Shown here: one piece after another, positions 9,602 through 20,557 of the stretch
How positions within the stretch are numbered: the first letter of the stretch is position 1
Layout of the letters: each line of letters begins with the position of its first letter
Assembly: GCA_008931825.1 (NCBI GenBank)
Contig: QXVZ01009014.1
Location: forward strand, 1 to 25,289
Direction: 5' to 3'
Length of the DNA: 25,289 bases
Origin: Phallusia fumigata
Taxonomy: Eukaryota > Chordata > Ascidiacea > Phlebobranchia > Ascidiidae
The notes under the pieces: model-generated
What the model was told of the DNA's origin: nothing
Databases searched by the model: none
Seen by the model: only the letters and a program-made list of their open reading frames with translations
Made by a program: the position numbers and the translations under genes

Positions 9602-11805
9602 ACAAAATAATCTCCTTGATTTAAGTGGTAAAAATCTGGCAATAAAACAAGATTACACTTTTACTGCTTGCTACTGTTTGGCACCCTGGCAAACTACATG
9701 CCTGCTCAGTCTCTGTCCATGTCTGTTTTTAAGACTCTAGGTTAGTTTGGATTGCCCCCTGGTTTTGATATGGGAGCAAGCCAGTGAATCAAAGTTACCT
9801 TTTTACTTTTTTCCATCATGACCAGCAACCAACTAAAGGTGTGTGTAACTGTTAGTTACTTTGACAATGGGCCATATAATACAAAGGTTTTAGTATTTTA
9901 TACATTTATATTTTTGTATATTTTATACATGTGCATTTATAATTATGTGGTCTGCAGTCAAAATAATTTACACATAATTGTAACGAAGCAAAATTTAAAA
10001 TACACTAGTTTTTAGTGCAGGTTTGCCCAGCACCGTATGTAAGGTATAGTTATGCTTTTGTCGACTATGTGATTTTAAAAAAATGTGCCAGTCAAATTAC
10101 ATGGAGTGGAATAAAAATAAAAGCAATGACGAGCTTACACATTTGGCACAAAATGTCTTTGTTATTTCTTTTGGCATGAGATAAAACGAAAACAATAGCA
10201 ATAGATTAAAATTAGCACAGGGGTTCTTAACTGAGTTTGAGATTAGTTCCTAACTTCCTAGGGGGTAAGAGCATACAGAATCATTAGGACTAGTTATAGA
10301 GATCCTTCATTGCATCTATAACATACATACAATATTTAGAAAGATTACATGATTACTGATGATTGTGCCATAAATAATGGGGTATGGGAAACTGGCTGGC
10401 AATTTCCAAGATAAACTGACAAGAAAAAAGGTGAAGTATCACTGACTTGTTTTCTGACTTAAGGATCTAAGGACCAGAGTGAAACTGGCGCACATTGCGA
10501 TTGCGCGAAAACTAAAAACGATACGGTTTTGAAATTTTGACATAATATTTTAGGTTATTCAGACATTCCAGCGATCTAAGGCTAGTCTTACTGTGGTAAT
10601 CTCAAAGTAAACTTAATTTGTTTTGGGTCCTAGTACCATCTACCATGCATGCCCTGTACTTACAAAAATGCAAATCTTTTTCTATCGATAGGTCAGAAAA
10701 ATGCAACATGCAACTCCGCTCATCGGGCCAACAGGCCTATACATTTAACCCACTTCGTAAAATAAGTTGTTGTTTGTAATTGAATTTTTGCTTTTATTTA
10801 CTTCACTTCAAACTGCTATTAAATTTGGATTACTATAGAAGTGGGCGACCCTACAACAGGGTCCCTGCTGTTGCGTCATAGTCCTGATGTGTCTGCACTC
10901 TGCAGGAATTCTGTCAATGTACTGATATTTACCTTCGCAGGATATTATTATTGTCAATGTCAAGCAAAATTAGTCGCACAGAGCCCTTTAAGTGTTTCAA
11001 CACACGTGCATTCAAGCGTGGCGAAAATGACGTTACAAATGGAGTTGTCATTCCAGGGCTTAAATATACTTAAACAACGAGTTCCTTTTTTAAACCGAAT
11101 ATTTCTGCCAATGTTGTTCAAACATTTTCAGGGCGTCACATTTGGAAAAAGTTGCAAAACAACGATACAATTTAAAAATAATAAAGACACATAACTTCAT
11201 TGTTTTTTAGAAGATGAGGCCAAAATTATCTGGGCTCCGTTTTGCACATAAAACTGACGCCAGAAATTTGTAAAGCGGACAACTTTTGGAACATAGCTGA
11301 CTATTAACGCTTTGTCCTGATAGCTACAGCATAAAACAGAATAAACTGGCAGTGGCAATGCACTTATTCGATGCAACTCGATGTTAGTCTCGCTTCAATA
11401 CACACGAAATTGTAAGGAATTGAACATTACAGCAAGTAAACTAAGCACACCCGACCCCGCAAAAAAGGTTACATTCTTTTTGTACCGCGACCCTAATCCA
11501 ATCTCACATCAGGCATCTTTTTAAAATTTTGACACACACAGTATATGAATCTCAGTGGACTGTTCCGAACAATTACTGTAACGTCCGTTGAACGCGCCCC
11601 GGTTCTTGGCGCGGAACGTCACACGAGGCGGATTCCCGCAGTTAAAACCCGTATCCTTAATGGGCCTCTAACTCGCTCACTCAGTTGATGTTATTCTTGT
11701 TGTCGAATGTGCAGTACGCAATCGTACGCAAGATAGAATGAATTCGAAATGTAGACGATACCGACGTTGGGAGGAGACGAAAAGACACGTAGAACACGTG
11801 AACTC
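9602..11805. other. Intergenic DNA between TVP23 and the Ly6-sushi gene
   Basis: No gene could be supported. A 117-codon frame at 10841-11194 lacks an ATG at its start, low-complexity character aside shows no family features, and contains splice-like motifs at random. A small GC-rich patch lies at about 11580-11665, containing a perfect 6-bp stem CGCGCC (11593-11598) / GGCGCG (11608-11613) around a 9-base loop. A hAT-like terminus, CAGGGGTTCTTAACTGAG, occurs near 10219 without a visible partner. Confidence 0.35.
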
Positions 11806-12005
11806 TTAGGACACGTAGTAAATTGCAGCATAAGGCTCACCAACTATTTGGGAACCGGGAAGTCTCTGGACCACAAAGACGGTCCAAGCAGTTACTATCG
11901 CACACCTAAACGAAACAAGCAACATAAACTACAATGCGCCACTATAACGTAACACACACAATGCTTACCGATAACTTTGGGCGACAGAAGATTCAATACA
12001 CCACG
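11806..12005 (-). CDS. Tentative last two exons of the Ly6-sushi gene
   Basis: Exon 12005-11969 (37 bases) ends at a good donor, CG|GTAAGC, and exon 11905-11806 starts after TTTCGTTTAG. Together they carry the frame from the sushi exon through phases 1 and 2 to a TAA at 11808-11806. The predicted tail includes CAIVTAWTVFVVQRLPG, a short hydrophobic run that could be a weak GPI-type or membrane tail. Phase agreement at two successive junctions is the only real support; no family match or nearby polyadenylation signal confirms it. If wrong, the gene ends elsewhere below 12145. Confidence 0.35.
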
Positions 12006-13946
12006 CTTCACGTGTGTATAAATGCAAGAGAGACNGCATCGCCTAGCCTTAACTGAGTAATAGTAACAAAGTTACTGAGAATTAACAAATCACCAGGTTT
12101 GACTAAATAGTTACATGATTCAGCTAAGCAGTATAACCACTCACTTGCGCAACAAGGAGTTTGGCGATCCCATGTGCCATTGTTGAGACACACAGTGTTT
12201 TTACTTTCAGCTGGATGAATAGCGTAATTCTCCGCCGTACATCGGTATTGGCAAATCGCCACGTCGCTGTACATGTTTGGGCAACTCACTGCGCCGTGAG
12301 GGAACGGGTTCGCTGGGATATTGCATCCTGTAATAAGTGATAGTAAACAATGCCAAACGGTTAACAAACCGAAACTCTTTTCTAGCAGTACCGCATATTG
12401 ACTAAACAAAACGTGCTTATCAGTTTTATCCAAGTTACGAAGCTTTCGTTTGCTGACGGTTGCGCTTTTAATTACGTCAAAAATTTGAACAGCAACAGGG
12501 TTGAATCCAACCTTAAACAACTTACAGAACAAAATAGGGAAAACCGATTAAAAAGCTTCAGGAGGTTCAAGAACTGGCCACAAACCATGGGTCCTTCAAA
12601 AACAAAAAGCTCTTCCAGCCCGGCGAAATTACAATTGCAACGAGATTTTATCAAATTAAGTACGGCCGCTATTACACAAATATTTATACATTAACCGTCA
12701 TTACATATATAGCTGGTAATGTAACGCCCCATATTTTGTTCGCTACACTAAATAACGTCTGAATAAGTGGTGTTTATGGCTAGTTCCATGTACGATTGGC
12801 TGTTTTACACCAATGTAGCTTGCAAATATTTATGTTTTTTGTATGTATCAGGTCTATAAATAAATCGTAACCCATAATTAGAATTGACAAATTAAAGACG
12901 GCAGTTAAGGTGGTAATTACAGCAATGACTTACCATACTTGGCACCAATAATAACTTCACATCCGCTTACTTGTTTGTAAATCTTTGTCGCAGGCCGGAG
13001 AGTCAATATTGCAGAGGTCAATGTTACAACAACATACACAAACTGAGTTTCTTTGGTTGAAATTGCACTGAGTGCTCTTCCCAGAATTTCTTCGGTTCTG
13101 AATATTGTAAAGGCACCTCAGAAAAGTTTGCACCTCTTATTGTGGCCTTTGTACGGAGCGCATGGCATTCAGTATTTATACGAATTCAAATGTATTTAAG
13201 CACACGCGTTGTTGTCTTCGATTATTTTTATTTTTAAAAATACAAACCCGGTTGAAAATGCTTGCAGTTTTTTTATTGGCTTCATATGGAAACGTAATGT
13301 GGTTTGTTACATTAACTTCCCAGTGGACGTAAAAGTTTTTTGTGACAAAGAGACGTGCCTGTATTTGATTGTTTTTGCAGGCCATTCGTTCTTTGCAAGC
13401 CTTCATAACCAGCGAATGTTGACCATACCTTCTTAAAACAGTTTCACATGAAACCTACGGTCAAACAAAATTTTACACTTTTAACACAAAAGCAACAAAA
13501 ATTATTAAACCTGATTTGACTTGCATTCTTCTATGTATCCCCTCTTATTGCATCCGTTGTTTCCTAATCCATAACATCTCATGCACCGTAATCCTGATAA
13601 AATACATTTAGTTTAAAACCCAGGTATCAATCAACAGTGTTTAGGATGCTTGACTTAACTTGAGTTTCAACTTGGCCTTGTAGCAACAAAACACGTCCTC
13701 TGGCGGAAAGCACCACAGGGTCTCGAGGCTGTTATATGTTAGCAATGAATATGCTTGGGGCATCATAATTCACTTTACTAAGGTTTTTAACTTCCTTTCA
13801 GGGCTTGCAGTTGCTTATCAAAACAGCAAACCGAGGCCATTCAATTGTTTGTGATTGCGAAATACGGCTTTCTTGCTATTCTTACCTTGAGCTAAATCCA
13901 ACCAGTAAAACATCAAGATTACGTTTAATTTTACTAACTGCCACAT
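11806..13946 (-). CDS. Secreted Ly6/uPAR-domain plus sushi-domain protein
   Basis: I assembled this gene from spliced exons on the minus strand: 13946-13886 (signal peptide MWQLVKLNVILMFYWLDLAQ), 13593-13511, 13454 to about 13317, 13097-12971 and 12327-12145, with a tentative C-terminus in 12005-11969 and 11905-11806. Phases agree at every junction: 1, 0, 0, 1, 1, 2. After the signal peptide comes LRCMRCYGLGNNGC, then IEEC, VSCETVL, KACKERMAC, and the closing VCVCCCNIDLCN, which is the Ly6/uPAR three-finger Cys pattern with its terminal C-C-x(n)-D-x-C-N. The next exon starts CNIPANPFPHGAVSC and ends NNGTWDRQTPCC, a sushi (CCP) module of 61 codons in the symmetrical 1-1 phase typical of shuffled modules. 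The exon 3 donor is uncertain (13317, 13311 or a GC donor after 13359). The modelled product is 242 residues, cell-surface or secreted. Its ligand and function are unknown; the sushi module suggests complement-like or adhesion contacts, which is inference. Confidence 0.7.
12145..12327 (-). CDS. Sushi (CCP) exon, phase 1-1
   Basis: This exon is bounded by TTATTACAG and A|GTGAGT and is 183 bases long. The frame has Cys at the start (CNIP), paired internal cysteines (AVSC, AICQYRC), VCLNNGTW near the end and PCC last, so the four canonical sushi cysteines and the invariant Trp are all present, plus two or three extra cysteines, an arrangement seen in some invertebrate CCP modules. It follows the Ly6/uPAR exons of the same gene. 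Confidence 0.75.
12971..13593 (-). CDS. Ly6/uPAR (LU) domain exons
   Basis: Three exons: 13593-13511 (LRCMRCYG to CKSNQ), 13454 to about 13317 (VSCETVLRRYGQH to the KACKERMACKNN segment), and 13097-12971 (QCNFNQRNSVC, then CCCNIDLCN). Split of a three-finger domain over several exons after a separate signal-peptide exon is the classical Ly6 gene layout. Cysteine content is sufficient for the usual five disulfides. A further Cys, in DSPACDKD, lies after the domain as a linker to the sushi exon. Confidence 0.75.
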
Positions 13947-15507
13947 TTCATTTAACAGCACAGCAGTGTTTTGGCAAACTGAGAAATTGTTAAGTAGAAA
14001 AACAGCTGTTCTGGCCAATAAGTATGTCCAAACTTTGCCGTGCATATAGCCTGGGGGTTGTATACTTATACCAGCTTTAAGCTAATTTCATCACAATTTA
14101 AGAGGCAATTTTGGTAGTTTGATCCTATGTAACATATGCCAAAGAATAAGCATAACAGGTGCCGAGTACAGAAGCTAATTGGCTCTGTGTTACGTCATTT
14201 TTAGGTCATATTTTACGTTTTTCGGGCACAAAAATCATACACCGATATGAACGCAATAAAACAATCGCCAAATCGGAAATATCGGTGCATGGTTAAGTGG
14301 AGAAAAACAATAGCAGCATTGCAGCTGCACCTTTACTATTAAGCAATATGTAGCTATCGCTATAGGCCTTACCAGAGAGAGTTTGACTGATCATGAGGAA
14401 CAAAACTGGTGAAATACGTTTGTTGGATCAGTCGAGGGCCCCTAACCACAAAAACAAAGAAAAAGTAACATGCTTCAAGGATTTTGTCCGGTTTGACGTT
14501 CATGACCATGAATTATAAATCATATCTCCTGAAAAACAGGTATTTAGGCATAAATTTCCGGGACGTCAAAGTTAATCTTGTGTTGGCTGTTGGCACGTAT
14601 AGGGTGGTTCGGAGAAGCTGATACTGTTAAGGCATCTTTGATGTTGCGTTATTGAACATATACGCTTGTGGTAATTAATTACTGCCGATGCGGTCTCTAC
14701 ACCTCTTGTTAAAGCGCTTTGCTTGATAAACGTTTTAAGATTTGATAAACGTTTGGGTCTACGATTAATCTAAAAATCTAAAAAATGCTCTTTTCAGTCT
14801 TCGTTAAAATCGCAGCATGGGTATCATCAAGCGTGGAAGGCAAGGTTAACAAGTGGTGCTTCATCATAAACCTGATGTAACCATTTCCTACTTGGTTTAC
14901 ATGTGCATTACATACAACAAATACATGTAAATGCAACCGTTGCATTAAGATGTGGTCTAGTATTCTAATTCCGCGTCAATCTAAATTCTGTGTAGGAAAA
15001 TCTACATGGAATACCTTGTTTTAACATGCGACTGTCTCAGGTGACCACTAGATGCTAGGCCGATGAAAGCTTTGTGGAAACTCGGGGCAAAAATATCGTG
15101 GGGACCCTTTTCATCCCTTTTCGTCTATATTGAGCCGGTGCAATTTCAATAGATCGAGGATATTTGGAGAACCACAATTAGTTTCAAGACCATGCGGACG
15201 AGGCTACAAATCAGTTGTGGAAAAATTCTGCCCTATTGTTTTTGACAAAAACAATAATATGCTTCTCTACGCCCCCTTTCTCCAAAGTCGGGCCCATCTC
15301 CACTACGTAATCCTTCCCTAATCAGGTGCATATAACAGAATTTATTGTAGTTTGCATTCTGTTTCCTGTTGAATCATATTGAGTGGTAAATGCAGATATC
15401 AACACTATATATTGGGCTTTGCGGGCATGCAGTGGATCAGGTTAATATATATGTTTACTTAACTGTCTTTAGTTTCTCGGTAAACTACTTGGACAATTTG
15501 ATACAAG
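13947..15507. other. Intergenic DNA between the divergent Ly6-sushi and serpin genes
   Basis: Only about 1.56 kb separates the two divergent start codons, so both promoters should lie here. I see a TATA-like TTAATATATATG at about 15442, some 65 bases before the serpin ATG, and a short imperfect hairpin whose arms are ATACACCGATAT (about 14238) and ATATCGGTGCAT (about 14280). The frame at 15130-15321 has no ATG start or domain. No other supported element. Confidence 0.3.
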
Positions 15508-18500
15508 ATGATCACGAAAGCAATTCTCGTTCTGGTGTGCAGCACCTTTGCGTCGGCACATGTGGATTTGGTAAGTAACAAAGCTGGTGGTTTTTTTGTT
15601 CTCCAAGACAACAGTTTTATTGGTTGATCTCGCCACCCGTGAGGAATATTTGAAATATTTAAAAAAATATTTGTAACCTGAAAAACGTAATGTCAACTCA
15701 TAAGTGTTTTTTTTACTTTTTATGTGTTTCGTGTCATGGCATGGTTGCTATTCACCTCGTTAACTTTTTCTGTCGCCCTAAAGTAAAGATTTTTGCAGGA
15801 CGATTATACTTGCCAAGTTACGGGGTCCGTCATCCATAGGATCAATCACATGGCTGGTAGACTACTGGAAAAACAGGGCGAGACCCTAGATAACCTGAAC
15901 GCAAACTTTGTGTTGGCGCCGCTAAGCATTATCAACTTTATTGCCAGCATGAGAGTTGGTTCAAGTGAAGAAACCAGGTATAATTTACGATTCTGATTTT
16001 ACACAAAAAAGCCATACAATTAAACAGTTACGACCAACCAGAAAACAGGTATGTAGGTTACACATTACGCTCTTTTTGGACTGTACCTGATGCGTCGTAA
16101 TATTTTAACTCCACATAGCGTCAACCTATAACTAGCAAAATGCGTGGCCCGTAATTTAACTACCTTTTTGTGATGAACTCAAGATACAGTCTAGATCTCC
16201 CAGCAGTATGTGAATGGGCAGTAGAATTCAAGCACAAATTTATGTATAAGATTTGCACTTTGTTTGTGAAATTTGACAATTAGTTTTGTCAACATTTACC
16301 CATTTAGCCTTGGGAAAAAAATAACTTTGGTCGGCGCCTCGGATAAAAATATTGCCACCATGTTTACAATGCCACCAAATTGATTGTAATCGATTGTATG
16401 TGTTCGCACGTGCACAATGACTTATTCAGGATGACATAGTTTTGTGGTAATGGTTAACATACTCCGTTACTACCAGCATAAAAATTCGCTCTTTTAATGA
16501 AACATTCTTTTCAGAGAAGAGTTTGAACGACAGCAGCTGCTCAACAGTCCTCAAGGTGACTCGTACTATGCGGATACTATGAAGCATATACAAAACAATT
16601 CACATTCAGCGGTGTTTTTTGACCAAAGTGTGCCGCTTGCTGAAGGATACAGACAAACAATGACGAGCAACTATTTCACAAATATCAGAACGGACTTGGA
16701 TTTCACGTCCGTTAAAGTAAAATTTGTTAGAGGTTGTTTTCTTCTTTTTCTACAAATAATTCGCTCACATAAAAACGTGTATTAAGGATGCAAGAAACAA
16801 AATCAATGCGTGGGCCCAAAGAAAATCAGTAAGTCTATCGGAGGATATCTTTAAACAGGGGGAAATCAATAGCACAATGAAGATGGTGTCCGCAAACGTG
16901 TTCAACTACAAAATGGACCTACGTTTGTCTACAAAAACAGAAAGAATATTTGAAGAAACTTTTTATGCCAATGAAACCTCCTACGACGTATGAAAAAAGC
17001 TGTTTAAAATTATACGACAGGTTAAATGCATCAGTATGTGCATGTTTTCAGGTTCCAATGCATTCGTATGCTGCGACTGGCTACTACGTGAATACATGTC
17101 CTTACAACTGTGGTGAAGCGGCTCGATACCCTGATGTGTTCAAATTTGACGTTGGGTATGACACATTTTCAAAACGAAGACAACTACTGTTGAATTAGAA
17201 GGAAACTTTTAAGAGTGCTTTAGATCCAGAGTAGTTGCATAACTTGAAATTGTTTAAAGCTGCTGTAGTCAGCCCTTTGCCGACTGCGCTTATGGATGTA
17301 GTTCACAACATTTAATAATTCCTACGTTATGCTTTTCAAAATAAGTCAATTTATTAAGATTTAAATATATTCCCCATTTTTGTTTTTTTAATTTACCGAT
17401 TTTAGTCGAAGTTAAATTCGTTTAGCCGACGACGAAACTTAATTTCATAATTAACATTCAGAAAATGGGCTGAAAGTTTATTATCGTTAATTGCCGATTC
17501 AATGCTATCTTATGATAGTGACTAATCTTTATACAGGGAACCTGCAATTGCCGATCTTTACGTATTTGTGGAGAACAATCGTTTAAGACGACATGATATT
17601 GAACATTTCTTCTGTCAGTATTTTGAAACATGGTTGGACCTTCCCAAAAACGACTCAGCTAAAGTCAAGATGCCATTAATCAAGGTCAGATGTAGAAAAA
17701 TGCAATGATGTTTACAAAATCAAAGAAAGTTACCCTAAAGTAGGGGTCTTGTACTTGGTCCAGCTGTGGCCTGGCCAGAAAATAAGTTTGGCCCAGGTCC
17801 AAAAAACTGGAAAGACTTAACTTAATATTTGCGATCTTTGGAGCTGGATTTCGTCAGCAACTTGAGAGAGGTGCTCGGGCAACACTTTGGTCTTAACAAG
17901 ATATTTCAACCGGATGCCCAACTCCGCGGAGTGTCATCGCAGAACATACAGCTGGGGCGAAGTACGTATAACCTGTATTTAAAAGTCTTGTGTGTTGCCA
18001 AAGGGTGATTTCATGCATAACTTCGACACTAATGCAAATCAAAAATTTATTTTGTTGTACGCACTATAGGCTGCAAGATTTACGCAATTTAGCCACCTAG
18101 TTTTAGTTTGTTTGTTTGTTTGTTTTATTTTTATCCTCGGGGGGCGGAGCAACGACTGAATGCGGAATGCTCATTATGAGTCCGCCGTCGAGATACCTGA
18201 TTTTTTCGATTTTTGAAAGTTGGTGACTTTCATTTGGGTCAACCCTATCGGGTTGTGGGTTGGAGCAATGCTGCTCAAGTTTGTTGCTCTGGGAAACACA
18301 AGCGACCGAGATGGGATTAGAAATTGAGGGTGTGATGCTGCTTGTGGTTTTGCAGTTTGGTTTAACCCAAAAATTTAACTGTTTCGTGCAAATTTGCTAT
18401 CTGGAAACGTAACTAGCAACAATATTATTTCGCATGCCTAATCTGAATTTGTTCAACCAGTTAAAATAACGTTAGGTAACAGTTTTTGTTTTGTTTTTTA

Positions 18501-18653
18501 GTGCACCACCAGGTATCTATCCACTTTGTTCCGTCCGACTGCGACCCATTAACTTCAGAGAATAAGTTTGTTGTTAGCAAACCTTTTGTTTATGTTGTGG
18601 TCCACAGAGCATCAAAAGCAATTTTAATAGCCGGAAGAACAGAAATGCCCTAA
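15508..18653 (+). CDS. Secreted serpin with shortened reactive-centre loop, probably non-inhibitory
   Basis: Eight exons with consistent phases encode 388 residues, a normal serpin size: 15508-15570, 15799-15977, 16515-16716, 16787-16987, 17052-17155, 17537-17684, 17844-17961 and 18502-18653. Exon 1 is a signal peptide (MITKAILVLVCSTFASA). Serpin landmarks in order are NFVLAPLSIINFIASMRVGS (helix B region), LDFTSVKDARNKINAWA, MVSANVFNYKMDLRLS, ETFYANETSYDVPMHSY, MPLIK, LGQHFGLNKIFQPDAQLRGV and the C-terminal FVVSKPFVYVVVHRASKAIL then GRTEMP. Potential N-glycosylation sites include NNS, NST, NET and NDS. Normally about 30 residues containing an E-G-T-E-A hinge separate strand 5A from the F-x-x-x-x-P-F strand. 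Here only VPSDCDPLTSEN lies between VSIHF and KFVVSKPF, so it should not trap proteases. The exon 7 acceptor (TTTGGAG) is the least certain border. The exon 3 donor was chosen at GTTAAA|GTAAAA because it restores the conserved helix F join. Confidence 0.9.
18087..18362 (-). mobile_element. 5'-truncated LINE 3' end in the last serpin intron
   Basis: On the minus strand the sequence ends with a hairpin-capable block whose arms are GGCGGA (18184-18179 region) and TCCGCC (18149-18144 region), then CCCCGAGGATAAAAATAAAA and a tail of four to five ACAA units (plus strand TTTG repeats, 18108-18124). A 3' stem followed by a short tandem-repeat tail is characteristic of non-LTR retrotransposon 3' ends. 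No reverse transcriptase remains. The 5' limit is a guess and no target duplication was identified. Confidence 0.5.
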
Positions 18654-18725
18654 GACCCTGACTTACTTTTACGTATATACCTGTATTTGTTCGAAATATT
18701 GTTACAAATTGTATCCAGTTCTTTA

Positions 18726-18731
18726 AATAAA
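18726..18731 (+). terminator. Polyadenylation signal of the serpin gene
   Basis: AATAAA lies 73 bases after the TAA stop at 18651-18653, a normal spacing for a short 3'UTR. Confidence 0.7.
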
Positions 18732-19440
18732 CGGTTAATATTACAACTCTTATTGTGTCTTTGATTGCAAAACCTAGCCTACGGCAGCCAAAGGAACGGA
18801 CGGTTTGAGAATCTTCAGGCTTTTTAGTAACGTTATTACAAATGATTTTTCGTCAGAAAAATATTTTTTCTAGACGAACTATAAAAATGCAGTGACCCGT
18901 GAAGAGTTAACGCTCAAAATTTTCTTTCAAGTACTATAGACTCTTTATCAGTCCGAGAACTGATTTCATTGTCCCATTACTTTCCTTCATTGTTCCATTG
19001 CCTTCTTAATTAAACCCGAAATTTTCTAATTAACACATCCAAATAAATCATGCGTTTTCCTCTTTACAAAAACATTTTTTTCGTTTTCCCATCTCTTCTA
19101 TGATCCGACTGACTTGCAGCACAGCATGACGTACACGCAAAAAACGTACAAACCTATTTTTCCCATATTCGAATCCCAATTAAAACACTAAATCGTTTTT
19201 ATTGGCAAAATGAATTCGATATGATATCCCTCCTTTGAACATTTCAAAACAGTCCTATTAAAAAAACGTAAAGGATTTAAAGTTCTGGAAATTTTTCCTT
19301 TTTGTATGCGGAACTTTACCACATCCGCTCAGAACTTACCTTCGCGTTCTGTTCCGTTTTCGAAATTCATTTGTTTGAGTATAAGCGTTTGAAGACAGCT
19401 AGCTTGTCAATTTACAAAATATGTCAAAATCTTAACGGCT

Positions 19441-20073
19441 TCGCGTGTCATGTTGATGACGTCAATGTTTTCTGCGTTAAATCTGTAAAATCTGGTTTAC
19501 ACAAGTTGGTGTAGTTGCACTGCACACGTTAAAATCGAAGAGGTCGCCTAATTTGGTTCAAAAAATGCATTAGAATATAAACTCGTAAATTACTTTGCAT
19601 GGCTATGAATAGGCCCCTTCCGTAACAACTCACCTCATTTTAATTGGGCGCATTTGAAGATTGAAAATATTTGTCTGTGTATAACCATAGAATACTAAAC
19701 AGTATTCGTATTCTATGACATAACTTAAACGAAAAGATTTTAATTTTTCAAGTGACGAATAGTGCGATTTGATTTGCTTGGTGTCACTTTTTTTGCATAG
19801 TTTCTGAGTATAGGCTACTTTTGCAACACCAGAATAATATACTACACAAAAAAATCTGTACTACAAATTAAAATAAAGTTAAGAGACTCGATTTCACTGT
19901 TTACTATGATTTTAGAAATATTGGCCTACAACAGTGGCCATAAACTTAATTCGTAGTTTGCACAACCACCCGACTTCATAGCCTGCAAATGAAAACAAAA
20001 ATAAAAATTGTTAATTTTGCCGCACATTTGTTTTATTTAGTAGGTAATTTAAATTTTGTTTCATTTTTTAAAA
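19441..20073. other. Block present in copy A, absent in copy B
   Basis: In copy B the sequence AATCTTAAAGGCACCAGAAA runs uninterrupted; in copy A about 633 bases separate AATCTTAACGGC from CTCCAGAAAATTG. I see no clear terminal repeats or target duplication, so it may be an old insertion in A or a deletion in B. It holds no supported gene. Confidence 0.5.
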
Positions 20074-20211
20074 ATGGCTCCAGAAAATTGTTTCGTTTTA
20101 ACCCTTCCTCTCAACGACCCTATCGCTAAAAATCCTCAACAAAAATCCTCGACTGGAATAGGTCAAGGCTTAAAAACTGGGTTCACGAACCTGCATAGGA
20201 TTGGGCGACCT

Positions 20212-20557
20212 AGGGTTGCCAACCGTCCTTTATTTCAAATGACAATCCTTTATTTAGCTCTATTTGTCCTTGTCCTTTATTGAGATTGGAAATACCACTA
20301 TTTGTCCTTTATTTTGAAATCGTTTTGACTTGTTAAATTTCTGAACTGCGACTTAAAGGACCAAGACAAATCTAGTACATTACAACGTAGTGATGAGGTC
20401 CTTCACAAAATCGAACCCAAATTTGTTATGAAATCATGTAGTGAGAAAACTTGTAACAGTAGTGCCTATAATTTATGTCATCATCAGATCGAAATATTAG
20501 TTGAAAGTGTGTTTTCGAGACGTGATAAAATATCAAGGTTTCTAGTTGGCAACCTTA
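20212..20557. mobile_element. hAT-like MITE nested in copy A, 346 bp, 9-bp direct flanks
   Basis: The left end is AGGGTTGCCAACCGTCCTTT and the right end is GTTGGCAACCTTA, an inverted pair of about 12 bases. The identical flanks GGGCGACCT (20203-20211 and 20558-20566) occur only once at the same site in copy B (GGGCGACCTGTTTTTGATG), so B shows the empty site. The left part is rich in TCCTTTATT repeats. GGTTGCCAAC termini are common in hAT MITEs, whose duplication is normally 8 bp; one flanking base may be shared by chance. Confidence 0.8.

Noticed and set aside
10841-11194. 117-codon forward open frame
   Set aside because: It does not begin with ATG, shows no domain, signal peptide or splice support, and such lengths occur by chance here.
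11593-11613. GC-rich hairpin as a regulatory RNA or terminator
   Set aside because: A single 6-bp stem in intergenic DNA of an animal genome has no specific meaning by itself.
12398-12694. 98-codon forward frame and overlapping minus-strand frames in the Ly6-sushi intron
   Set aside because: No cysteine pattern or domain, and the sushi exon joins the LU exon in phase without them.
15508-18653. Identity of the serpin as angiotensinogen
   Set aside because: The loss of the hinge is similar, but there is no recognisable angiotensin-like peptide after the signal sequence, and loop loss has arisen many times in serpins.
19160-19180. TTCGAATCCCAA, similar to a tRNA B box
   Set aside because: No A box, cloverleaf or terminator can be built around it on either strand, and it recurs at 20815 only because of the duplication.
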